Positions 9,928-16,870 of a DNA stretch of 64,000 nucleotides are shown piece by piece. The stretch lies in assembly GCA_964615335.1 (NCBI GenBank), contig CAZTMT010000008.1, positions 1 through 64,000 on the forward strand, read 5' to 3'. Numbering within the stretch: the stretch's first letter is position 1; each line of letters opens with the position of its first letter. The position numbers and the translations under genes were made by a program. The notes below the pieces were generated by a model. The model had not been told where the DNA came from, searched no databases, and saw nothing but the letters and a program-made list of their open reading frames with translations. This stretch comes from HR10 sp964615335 (GTDB lineage Bacteria > Acidobacteriota > Blastocatellia > HR10).

Positions 9928-10520
9928 AAGTTGGCCACGGCGAATACCTCGGTCTCTTCCGCGACCAGACATATGAGGTCATCGGCTTCGGGCTCGATCG
10001 CGCGCAAGGTCGCCATCGGGCTGACGGGGACGGCGACCACAATCCGAGCCGGAGAGCCCGCCCGCACGCTCCGAATCGCGGCGAGCATCGTGTATCCGGT
10101 GGCCAGGCCGTCATCCACCAGAATCACCGTGCGGTCCTTCACCGCAGGGGGAGGACGATCTCCCCGGTAGCGCTCGATGCGACGCCGAATTTCGGCGAGC
10201 ACGTTCTCAGCGATCCTCTGGATCTCCGCTTCGCTCAGGCCGATCGCGCGCACGATCGCCATGTTGAGATACATCGTTCCGTCCTCCGCGACGGCTCCGA
10301 AACCGGCCTCCGGATTGAAGGGGATCGGAAGCTTGCGCGGGACCAGAACATCGAGTTCGCCCCGCAACTCTTCGGCAATAGGCGCGCCGACCACAATTCC
10401 TCCCCGCGCGATCCCCAGGACAAGCACATTGAGGTCTCCATACGGACGGAGTCGTTCCGCGAGCTGACGTCCGGCCTCCGTGCGATCGCGAAAGCGTGCT
10501 CTCCCGAGTTCGAACCCCAT
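9837..10520 (-). CDS. Phosphoribosyltransferase-family protein
   Basis: 227 residues. Visible motifs are VLGIARGGIVVGAPIAEEL near the N-terminus and the PRPP-binding loop TVILVDDGLATGYTML near residues 145-160. This matches the type I PRTase family often annotated as 'phosphoribosyltransferase domain' or dienelactone-hydrolase partner. Its substrate base is not known. The start ATG is preceded by AGGAG at good spacing. It is convergent with the GT4 operon and the coding ends overlap by 91 bases, so the two transcripts share antisense sequence. Confidence 0.88.
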   Translation of the reverse strand: MGFELGRARFRDRTEAGRQLAERLRPYGDLNVLVLGIARGGIVVGAPIAEELRGELDVLVPRKLPIPFNPEAGFGAVAEDGTMYLNMAIVRAIGLSEAEIQRIAENVLAEIRRRIERYRGDRPPPAVKDRTVILVDDGLATGYTMLAAIRSVRAGSPARIVVAVPVSPMATLRAIEPEADDLICLVAEETEVFAVANFYDDFRDVSDEEVIALLQRARRRPPERSLS

Positions 10521-10572
10521 CGTCTCCTGGCCCCGATTTTACCATTTCGATCAAGATGGGCCGAAGCGGCAT

Positions 10573-10601
10573 TTTCCTTCCTCATCCAGTCTCGGTATAA
10601 T
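10573..10601 (+). promoter_or_regulatory. Candidate sigma70 promoter upstream of exported protein gene
   Basis: A perfect TATAAT lies at 10596-10601, 46 bases before the ATG at 10648. The -35 region 17 bases upstream (TTTCCT) is weak. The gene is divergent from the phosphoribosyltransferase gene, so a promoter is expected here. Confidence 0.45.
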
Positions 10602-10647
10602 CTGCCTCGGGCGAGGTATTCGCAGATCGCTGTGAGGAGGAGAGGTT

Positions 10648-11028
10648 ATGAAACGAGAAATGTGGAAGGCTGTCGTTTTGAGCATCGCTTTGGGAATCGT
10701 GGGGGTCGGACGCGCCGCCTGGCTCCCCTCCCAGGAGGTCGCGATCACTGGGGAAGTCGTGGATTGGAACTGCTATAAGAGGGATGCCAAAAACAAAGGC
10801 GCCGCGCACAGAACGTGCGCGATCAATTGCGCGAAGACGGGAGCTCCGCTGGGCGTTGTGGACGAGCAGACTGGAACACTCTATCGGTTGGCCGGCGAAT
10901 CCTGGACGGCCAATAAGAACGAGAAGTTGATCCCCTTTGTCGCCGAACGGGTGACGGTCAAAGGCACGGTTCAGGAGAAAGAGGGCGAGAGAGTCCTCAC
11001 CATCCTCTCCATCGAGAAGGCGAGATAG
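10648..11028 (+). CDS. Small exported protein of the CYxxxx-H-CAxxCA type
   Basis: 126 residues with a signal peptide (MKREMWKAVVLSIALGIVGV). The mature part starts with ITGEVVDWNCYKRDAKNKGA and carries the cysteine pattern HRTCAINCAKTGAPLGVVDE, then a beta-rich end (ERVTVKGTVQEKEGERVLTI) suggesting an OB-like fold. A paralogue with the same pattern lies at 34628-35014 (CYLSMGARGEGHRACAIKCAKSG). The conserved Cys and His residues suggest metal or heme binding in the periplasm, but no function is established. RBS GAGGAGGAGAG precedes the ATG. Confidence 0.8.
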   Translation: MKREMWKAVVLSIALGIVGVGRAAWLPSQEVAITGEVVDWNCYKRDAKNKGAAHRTCAINCAKTGAPLGVVDEQTGTLYRLAGESWTANKNEKLIPFVAERVTVKGTVQEKEGERVLTILSIEKAR

Positions 11029-11182
11029 GGCGCACCCCTGACCGAGGGGGATTCACGCCGGAGTTCGGAAGACGAGTCGACACAAGGCGAGAGAGGGAGC
11101 TTCGTATCGTGAGCTTGACAGGGGAGGGGAGTTTCTCTAACTTACCTCCCTTACTCACCTTTGAAGCTCGGAGGGGGGGGAG

Positions 11183-12544
11183 ATGTTCGATGCCCTTGCG
11201 GAGAAATTGCAAAAAGTAATCCGCGATCTGCGCGGACGCGGGAAGCTGACCGAAGCCGATGTTGAGGCGGCGCTGCGGGAGATCCGTCTGGCGTTGCTTG
11301 AAGCGGATGTGCACTTTCGGGTTGTGAAGCAGTTTGTCGAGCGGATTCGGGAAAAGGCATTGGGGCAGGAGGTGCTGGCTTCGCTCTCTCCGACGCAGCA
11401 GGTCATCAAGATCGTCTACGAAGAGCTGACGGAGATGCTGGGGGGGACTTCGACGCGACTGCTTCTGACCTCCCGCATTCCGAATGTCATCCTGCTGGTT
11501 GGGCTGCAGGGGTCGGGCAAGACGACGACGGCGGGGAAGCTGGCGCGCTTTCTCGCCGCGCAGGGGCGAAGCCCCCTTCTGGTTTCAGCGGATGTGTATC
11601 GGCCGGCCGCCCGCGAGCAGTTGGCCGTGATCGCGCGGGCTATCAATCGGCCGGTCTTCGAGGATCCTTCCGTGACCGATCCGCTGGAGCTGTGCCGCCG
11701 CGCGTGCCGCCATGCCGAAGTGACCGGATTTGATCCCCTGCTTGTAGACACGGCGGGACGCCTGCATGTGGATGAGGAGCTGATGGCTGAGCTGGAGGCG
11801 ATCAAGCGGGAGTTGAAGCCTGTGGAGGTGCTCTTTGTCGCCGATGCGATGACGGGACAGGATGCCGTGCGCAGCGCCGAAGAGTTCCACCGACGCATTG
11901 GCATCTCCGGGGTCATCTTGACCAAGATGGATGGAGATGCCCGGGGGGGAGCTGCCCTCTCGATCAAAGCGGTGACAGGACAGCCGATCAAGTTCATCGG
12001 CGTGGGCGAAAAGTACGATGCGCTCGAACCCTTCTATCCGGATCGCATGGCCTCGCGCATCCTCGGCATGGGGGATGTCCTCAGCCTCATCGAGCGCGTT
12101 CGAGCCGAAGTGGATGAAGCCGAAGCCCTCCGATGGCAGGAGAAACTGCAGCGCGAGGAGTTCACGCTGGAGGATTTCCTCGAGCAACTCCGTCTGGCCA
12201 AGCGCATGGGCTCTCTTGGGAAGATCTTCGAGCTGCTGCCGACCCACGTGTTGAAGCTCGTCGGACTGCCGCGGATCACTCCGGAGCAGATGGAGCAGTT
12301 CCAGAAACAATTGAAGCGCGCCGAAGCAATCATCAATTCCATGACTCCCGAAGAGCGGAGGAACTATCGCCTCATTGATGGAAGCCGTCGGCGGCGTATC
12401 GCGCGCGGCAGCGGGACGAGCGTCGAGGAGGTGAATGTACTTCTGAAACAGTATGCCGAGATGCGCCAGATGCTGCGACGCTGGCAGAAGGGGGGATTCC
12501 CCGGGAGATCCCTGAGAGCAAAGGGACAGAAAAAGAAGCGTTGA
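11183..12544 (+). CDS. ffh: Signal recognition particle GTPase Ffh
   Basis: 453 residues, normal for Ffh. The N domain comes first, then the G domain with P-loop GLQGSGKTTTAGKLA (about residues 110-124), the DTAGR motif and TKMDGDARGG. The C-terminal M domain contains the methionine-rich signal-binding region and the RNA-binding helix SRRRRIARGSGTSVEEVN. Ffh binds 4.5S RNA and signal sequences and delivers ribosomes to FtsY. The ATG follows a G-rich RBS (GGAGGGGGGGGAG). Its position directly before rpsP is a common bacterial arrangement (ffh-rpsP-khpA-rimM-trmD-rplS). Confidence 0.98.
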   Translation: MFDALAEKLQKVIRDLRGRGKLTEADVEAALREIRLALLEADVHFRVVKQFVERIREKALGQEVLASLSPTQQVIKIVYEELTEMLGGTSTRLLLTSRIPNVILLVGLQGSGKTTTAGKLARFLAAQGRSPLLVSADVYRPAAREQLAVIARAINRPVFEDPSVTDPLELCRRACRHAEVTGFDPLLVDTAGRLHVDEELMAELEAIKRELKPVEVLFVADAMTGQDAVRSAEEFHRRIGISGVILTKMDGDARGGAALSIKAVTGQPIKFIGVGEKYDALEPFYPDRMASRILGMGDVLSLIERVRAEVDEAEALRWQEKLQREEFTLEDFLEQLRLAKRMGSLGKIFELLPTHVLKLVGLPRITPEQMEQFQKQLKRAEAIINSMTPEERRNYRLIDGSRRRRIARGSGTSVEEVNVLLKQYAEMRQMLRRWQKGGFPGRSLRAKGQKKKR

Positions 12545-12566
12545 CAGATCCCGACCTGAAAGGGAG

Positions 12567-12595
12567 CCTCCCCCTCATGGGGGGGTGGACTTTTT
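12567..12595 (+). terminator. Probable rho-independent terminator after ffh
   Basis: A C-run at 12570-12574 pairs with the G-run at 12579-12585 around a TCAT loop, and TTTTT follows at 12591-12595. The tail overlaps the candidate promoter of rpsP, so the two may compete or the terminator may be leaky. Confidence 0.5.
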
Positions 12596-12613
12596 GTGAG
12601 GACAGGTTATAAT
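12586..12613 (+). promoter_or_regulatory. Candidate sigma70 promoter of the rpsP operon
   Basis: TGGACT at 12586-12591 and a perfect TATAAT at 12608-12613 are separated by 16 bases, 26 bases before the rpsP start codon. It would start a ribosomal-protein/tRNA-modification transcript. Confidence 0.6.
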
Positions 12614-12639
12614 TTACGTCTTCTGAAGGAGGAGGGGAC

Positions 12640-12885
12640 TTGCTGGCGATACGCTTGACACGAATGGGATCGAAGAAACGACCTTTCTACCGCATCGTCG
12701 TCGCGGAGAAGCGCTCGAAGCGCGATGGGGCTTTTGTGGAAGCGATCGGCTACTATAATCCCCTGGTGCAACCGGCGGAGGTTCGCGTGGATTGGGAGCG
12801 CTTCCAGTACTGGGTCCGATGTGGGGCCCAACCGACGGAAGTCGTCCGACGGTTGATCCAGAAGGTCGCGCCGAAGGCCTCATAG
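12640..12885 (+). CDS. rpsP: 30S ribosomal protein bS16
   Basis: 81 residues, the usual bS16 length. The N-terminus MLAIRLTRMGSKKRPFYRIV is the family signature, followed by the conserved KRDGAFVEAIGYYNPL segment. The start codon is TTG at 12640, placed by the strong RBS AAGGAGGAGGGG and by the family N-terminus; no ATG fits. bS16 binds 16S rRNA early in 30S assembly. It is the first gene of the khpA-rimM-trmD-rplS block. Confidence 0.97.
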   Translation: MLAIRLTRMGSKKRPFYRIVVAEKRSKRDGAFVEAIGYYNPLVQPAEVRVDWERFQYWVRCGAQPTEVVRRLIQKVAPKAS

Positions 12886-13007
12886 GACGAACGGAAGAAG
12901 CCGAGGGATCGCGTCGCGACAGAGGAGATGCGCGTTCGCAGAGTGTGTGCCCAAGCTCGGCACGCCGGATGTGAGCTTACGGCCATGCTACAGAGGGGAG
13001 GTGGGGT

Positions 13008-13244
13008 ATGAAGATAAGGGATCTGGTGGAGATGATCGCGAAAGCGCTGGTGGATTATCCCGATCAGGTGGAGGTGCGAGAGGTCGAAGGCGAAGCGACC
13101 ACCGTCCTGGAGCTCCGGGTGGCTCCTTCCGATCTCGGAAAGGTCATCGGGCGAGAGGGTCGGACCGCTCGCGCCATTCGTACGATCCTGGGAGCCGCCG
13201 GCATGAAGATGAAGAAGCGTTTCGTCCTGGAGATTCTCGAATGA
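13008..13244 (+). CDS. khpA: KH-domain RNA-binding protein KhpA
   Basis: 78 residues consisting of a single KH domain. The diagnostic loop GKVIGREGRTARAIRT is present near residues 45-60. KhpA (YlqC/YbzG family) is a small RNA chaperone-like protein usually encoded between rpsP and rimM, as here. A strong RBS (GAGGGGAGGTGGGGT) precedes the ATG. rimM starts four bases after its stop, which indicates coupled expression. The 122 bases before it show no gene. Confidence 0.94.
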   Translation: MKIRDLVEMIAKALVDYPDQVEVREVEGEATTVLELRVAPSDLGKVIGREGRTARAIRTILGAAGMKMKKRFVLEILE

Positions 13245-13248
13245 GGCG

Positions 13249-13791
13249 ATGGGGTCGGATCCCGAATTCCTCACGATCGCGCACATCCTGAGGCCGCGCG
13301 GAGTGAAGGGGGAAGTCGTGGCCGAGATCGTGACGGATCGCCCGCACCGATTCGCGGCCGTCACGCGCGTGCGCCTGGAAGCCCCCGATGGGCAGTGTGT
13401 GGAAACTCGGCTGGAGCATTACTGGTTCTTTCGCCAGCACGTCGTCCTGAAGTTCCAGGGGTGCGAGACGATCGAAGCGGCGAGCCGCTTCCGCGGATGG
13501 TGGGTTAAGATCGCGCGCGAGGAGGCCGTTGCGCGGGAGGAGGACGAGTACTTCCTCTTCGAACTCATCGGATGTGATGTGCACACGCCTTCGGGCCAGA
13601 GAGTCGGGCAGGTTGTGGACGTCATGACGACCGGAGAAGTCCCCCTTCTGGTCGTCGAAGGAACAGAAGAGGTGCTCATCCCCTTCGCTCGAGCGATCTG
13701 TCCCGTGGTGGATGTGGCCGCTCGACGGATCCTGGTGGATCCTCCAGAAGGGCTGCTGGAGCTGAATCGGAAGCGGGCCTCGGGGGAGTGA
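13249..13791 (+). CDS. rimM: Ribosome maturation factor RimM
   Basis: 180 residues. The N-terminal RimM barrel begins EFLTIAHILRPRGVKGEVVAE, and the second PRC-barrel-like domain includes YFLFELIGCDVHTPSGQRVG and PLLVVEG-EEVLIPFA. RimM binds ribosomal protein uS19 and helps 30S head maturation. It lies four bases after khpA and 42 bases before trmD in the conserved order. Confidence 0.96.
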   Translation: MGSDPEFLTIAHILRPRGVKGEVVAEIVTDRPHRFAAVTRVRLEAPDGQCVETRLEHYWFFRQHVVLKFQGCETIEAASRFRGWWVKIAREEAVAREEDEYFLFELIGCDVHTPSGQRVGQVVDVMTTGEVPLLVVEGTEEVLIPFARAICPVVDVAARRILVDPPEGLLELNRKRASGE

Positions 13792-13833
13792 TCTCCCCGG
13801 ACTCAAAAGACGGGCCAGATCCACTGCTGTGCC

Positions 13834-14598
13834 ATGCGATTTGATATCCTGACCATCTTCCCGGAGATGTTTCGCGGACCCTTCGACTGTGGGATCGTGC
13901 GACGGGCTCGGGAGCGCGGGCTGGTCGAGATCGTCGTGCACGATCTCAGGGATTTCGCGACGGACAGGCATCGCACGGTGGACGATCGCCCTTTCGGAGG
14001 GGGGGAGGGAATGGTCTTCAAGCCGGAGCCGATCTTTCGCGCCGTCCAGAGCCTGCTCGGAGAGCACTTCGATCGGGAGCGCGTGGCTGTGATCCTTCTC
14101 ACTCCTCAGGGGCGCGTGTTCACTCAGGCTCTCGCGGAACATCTGGCTGCGCGCGAGCGGCTGGTCCTCATCTGCGGGCGATACGAAGGAGTAGACGAAC
14201 GGGTGGCCGAGCATCTGGCGACGCACGAGATCTCCATCGGCGATTATGTTCTGGCCGGGGGGGAGATCCCGGCGATGGTGATTGTGGAGACCGTCGTGCG
14301 GTTGCTCCCCGGCGCGCTCGGACATCCGGAATCCGCGCGTCGGGAGTCGTTCGCCGAAGGCGGAATCCTCGATTATCCCCACTACACGCGTCCGGCGGAT
14401 TTTCAAGGGCTTCGCGTCCCCGAGGTTTTGCTCTCGGGACATCACGCGGAGATCGCTCGCTGGCGCCGTCGCATGGCTTTGAAAAAAACGCTCCAGAATC
14501 GCCCCGATCTCCTTCAAAAGGCCGCGCTGAGCCCAGAGGACCAGCGTCTGCTGGAGGAACTCAGAAAGGAGCTTCCCAAAAAGAGCGAATCCCAGTAA
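13834..14598 (+). CDS. trmD: tRNA (guanine37-N1)-methyltransferase TrmD
   Basis: 254 residues. The N-terminus MRFDILTIFPEMFRGPFDCG, the RTVDDRPFGGGEGMVFKPEP segment and the trefoil-knot SAM-binding region (LICGRYEGVDERV, then EISIGDYVLAGGEIPAMV) are all diagnostic of TrmD. It methylates G37 of tRNAs and prevents +1 frameshifting. It lies between rimM and rplS as in most bacteria. Confidence 0.98.
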   Translation: MRFDILTIFPEMFRGPFDCGIVRRARERGLVEIVVHDLRDFATDRHRTVDDRPFGGGEGMVFKPEPIFRAVQSLLGEHFDRERVAVILLTPQGRVFTQALAEHLAARERLVLICGRYEGVDERVAEHLATHEISIGDYVLAGGEIPAMVIVETVVRLLPGALGHPESARRESFAEGGILDYPHYTRPADFQGLRVPEVLLSGHHAEIARWRRRMALKKTLQNRPDLLQKAALSPEDQRLLEELRKELPKKSESQ

Positions 14599-14631
14599 AA
14601 TTACCTCCTTTTGAGTGCACGCGAGAATGCG

Positions 14632-14668
14632 CCTGTGGGGTGGACGCCGAAGGAGCCTCTCCCACAGG
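14632..14668 (+). promoter_or_regulatory. Inverted repeat in the rplS leader
   Basis: CCTGTGGG at 14632-14639 pairs perfectly with CCCACAGG at 14661-14668, 17 bases before the rplS start. It sits between trmD and rplS and could be an autoregulatory L19 leader or a processing site. It is too close to rplS to be a normal terminator and has no U-run. Confidence 0.4.
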
Positions 14669-14685
14669 TCCGGGGAGAGAAGGAT

Positions 14686-15102
14686 ATGACTCATCCGATC
14701 CTCAGGGAATTCGAGGAGGCGCAGAAGCGGACGGATCTTCCGGACTTCGCGCCCGGAGATACGGTGCGCGTGTACGTGCGGATCACCGAGGGGGATAAGG
14801 AGCGCATCCAGGCCTTCGAGGGGATCGTCATCGCGCGCAAGCACGGGGGATTGCGCGAGACCTTCACCGTTCGAAAGATCAGCTTCGGCATTGGTGTGGA
14901 GCGCATCTTCCCGTTGCATTCGCCGGTCATCGAGCGGATCGAGGTCGTGCGTCGGGGAGATGTGCGGCGCGCCAAGCTCTATTATCTTCGCAAGCTCAAG
15001 GGGAAGGCAGCCCGCGTTCGAGAGAAGGAATTCTTTGGAACTCGGGCGGCTGAAGCGGCCGAGGCTTCATCGAAGGCCTCTCCCGAGCAGACCTCTTCGT
15101 GA
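14686..15102 (+). CDS. rplS: 50S ribosomal protein bL19
   Basis: 138 residues from the ATG at 14686, chosen because AGAAGGA precedes it and because the family N-terminus (HPILREFEEAQKRTDLPDF) starts here; a TTG 75 bases upstream would add an unrelated extension. Core motifs are GDTVRVYVRITEGDKERIQAFEG and SFGIGVERIFPLHSP. The C-terminal 20 or so residues are an Ala/Glu/Ser-rich extension beyond the usual 115-residue core. bL19 forms an intersubunit bridge in the ribosome. Confidence 0.97.
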   Translation: MTHPILREFEEAQKRTDLPDFAPGDTVRVYVRITEGDKERIQAFEGIVIARKHGGLRETFTVRKISFGIGVERIFPLHSPVIERIEVVRRGDVRRAKLYYLRKLKGKAARVREKEFFGTRAAEAAEASSKASPEQTSS

Positions 15103-15105
15103 TCC

Positions 15106-15267
15106 ATGAGGGATGAGGAACGCGCACGGATCTTCCTGGCTCGGGTCCCGAAGTCCCCTGCCGTGCCTGGCGTGTATCCGGCAGCCGGGCGCGACGCGCG
15201 GGAGCCCGTTCCCTTGCACCGGCGCCATCCCATCATGCCGTTCGCGAGAGCTCACGGTGAGCCATGA
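15106..15267 (+). CDS. Possible 53-residue protein between rplS and thpR
   Basis: An ATG three bases after the rplS stop opens a 53-codon frame whose TGA overlaps the thpR ATG (ATGA). The product is Arg/Pro-rich (RVPKSPAVPGVYPAAGRDAR) with no recognised domain. The tight packing suggests translational coupling, but no family was recognised and it may be a degraded or chance frame. In many genomes rnhB occupies this position. Confidence 0.35.
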   Translation: MRDEERARIFLARVPKSPAVPGVYPAAGRDAREPVPLHRRHPIMPFARAHGEP

Positions 15268-15836
15268 CCCGGATCCGATCCTTCATCTGCATTGATGTTC
15301 CGCAACAGGTCAAGGCGCGGATCGAGGACGTGCAGGCGAAACTTCGGCGACTTCCCGCCGATGTGAGTTGGACCCGACCGGCCAATGTGCATCTCACGTT
15401 GAAGTTTCTCGGCGAGGTGGAAGAAGAACGCCTACCCGCCCTCGGTGAGGTGCTGCAGGAAATTGCTCGGGGACACGAGCCCTTTGAGCTGGTCACCGAT
15501 CGCGGAGGCGTCTTCCCGACGGCCGCGCGCCCGCGCGTCCTCTGGATCGGCGTGCAGGATGAGCAGGGTCGGCTGCGCGCGCTTGTCACCGATCTGGAAG
15601 AGGCCTTTTCCGCTCAGGGATTCGCCCGCGAGGCGCGCCCGTTCACGGCCCATCTGACCATCGGGCGCATCCGATCGGAGAGATCAGCGCGCGAGGTGGC
15701 GCGCCTCCTTCTGGAAGAAGACTTTCCGAGGTACCGCTTCCTCGTCACACATCTCATCCTCATGAGGAGCGATCTTCGCCCTGAGGGTGCCTTGTATACC
15801 CCCCTGCATATCGCATCGCTGCGAGACCGATCATGA
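15264..15836 (+). CDS. thpR: RNA 2',3'-cyclic phosphodiesterase ThpR (LigT family)
   Basis: 190 residues, normal for the family. The two HxTx catalytic motifs are visible: HLTLKFLGE near residue 43 and HLTIGRIR near residue 130. The fold starts IRSFICIDVPQQVKARI. The family hydrolyses 2',3'-cyclic phosphates on RNA ends to 2'-phosphates. Its ATG overlaps the stop of a short upstream frame, and its own stop overlaps the radical SAM gene (ATGA). This links the ribosomal block to the glycan/radical SAM block. Confidence 0.94.
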   Translation: MTRIRSFICIDVPQQVKARIEDVQAKLRRLPADVSWTRPANVHLTLKFLGEVEEERLPALGEVLQEIARGHEPFELVTDRGGVFPTAARPRVLWIGVQDEQGRLRALVTDLEEAFSAQGFAREARPFTAHLTIGRIRSERSAREVARLLLEEDFPRYRFLVTHLILMRSDLRPEGALYTPLHIASLRDRS

Positions 15837-16870
15837 GATTCGCCGGAAGAGAGCGAGGGGAATCCCTCATCTCGCGAGGCGCCTCGCGCTTCTTCCTCTG
15901 GTGGCATCAACGGGAGCTGGCGCATCCGCCGCCCTTCCCGCGCCGGATCAACATCGAGACGACGAGCGTGTGCAATCTCGATTGCCTCATGTGCCCGACG
16001 CAGTCCAAGGCGCGGGCCGATGGCACGATGTCCATGGCACTTTTCGAACGAGCCGCCGACGAGATCGCGCGTCATGGAGCTGACATCGTGTGGTTGCACG
16101 CCTGGGGAGAGCCGCTGGTGGACCGATTCCTCTTTGAGCGCATCGCGTACATCACGCGCTATCCTTCGATCCGGAACGTCGTCTTGAGCACGAACGCGAC
16201 GCTTTTGCGGGAGGAGAAGGCCCGTCGGCTCGCCGAATCGTCTCTGGACACGGTCGTCTTCAGTCTGGATGGGGTGACGGCTGAAACCTACGAGGCCATC
16301 CGTCGCGGGGCGCGCTTCGCCCATGTCATGGAGAACGTCCGGCGCTTCCTCGAAATTCGAAAGGCGCAAGGGGGACGAGGTCCGCGCGTCGTCTTCCAGA
16401 TCATCGCCATGCGGGAGACGGCGCGCGAGATCGAGGCTTTTCGAGAGTACTGGAGGCCGTATCTGGGGCCAGGGGATTACATCCACGTCAAGTCGTTCAA
16501 CACGTGGGCGGGCAAGACCGAAGATCGCGGCTTCCCCGAGTGCGGACTTGATTTTCGCATCCCCTGCACGGCCTTCCTCTGGGATGCGCTCACGATCTTA
16601 TGGAACGGAGATGTCGTCCCCTGCTGCTTCGATGTAGATGGCGTGCTCATTATTGGTCGCTTCGGAGAGCAGACGCTGGAGGAGATCTGGAACGGGCCGG
16701 CACTGGCCGAGTTGCGCCGTCGTCATCGGCGCCTGGATTTCCGCTCGCTGCCCTTGTGTGCGGCCTGTCAGCACACGCACGCTCGCTTGAACGGCGCGCG
16801 CGTGCGTAACTTCCTTCGAGCGCGTCTTGGGCGCTCGGCCAACACCGAGCCGGAGAGACCCGCGTTTTGA
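15833..16870 (+). CDS. Radical SAM/SPASM-type protein
   Basis: 345 residues. The [4Fe-4S] motif C47-N-L-D-C51-L-M-C54 coordinates S-adenosylmethionine. WLHAWGEPLVDRFLF follows, which matches the GGEP-type SAM contact. The C-terminal cysteines (IPCTAFLWD..., VVPCCFDVDG, LCAACQHTH) form a SPASM-like auxiliary cluster region. Proteins of this type modify sugars, peptides or lipids; the substrate is not predictable. It overlaps thpR by four bases and its TGA overlaps the TTG of the next gene, so it belongs to an operon with an ArnT-like glycosyltransferase. That suggests a role in glycan or lipid modification. Confidence 0.9.
   Translation: MRFAGRERGESLISRGASRFFLWWHQRELAHPPPFPRRINIETTSVCNLDCLMCPTQSKARADGTMSMALFERAADEIARHGADIVWLHAWGEPLVDRFLFERIAYITRYPSIRNVVLSTNATLLREEKARRLAESSLDTVVFSLDGVTAETYEAIRRGARFAHVMENVRRFLEIRKAQGGRGPRVVFQIIAMRETAREIEAFREYWRPYLGPGDYIHVKSFNTWAGKTEDRGFPECGLDFRIPCTAFLWDALTILWNGDVVPCCFDVDGVLIIGRFGEQTLEEIWNGPALAELRRRHRRLDFRSLPLCAACQHTHARLNGARVRNFLRARLGRSANTEPERPAF

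Noticed and set aside
10500..10530. TTCGAACCCC resembling a tRNA T-loop
   Set aside because: It is the first codons of the phosphoribosyltransferase gene in antisense; no cloverleaf arms surround it.
13144..14919. Minus-strand frame of 591 codons across rimM-trmD-rplS
   Set aside because: Antisense to three well-known genes with diagnostic motifs; it has no recognisable domain.
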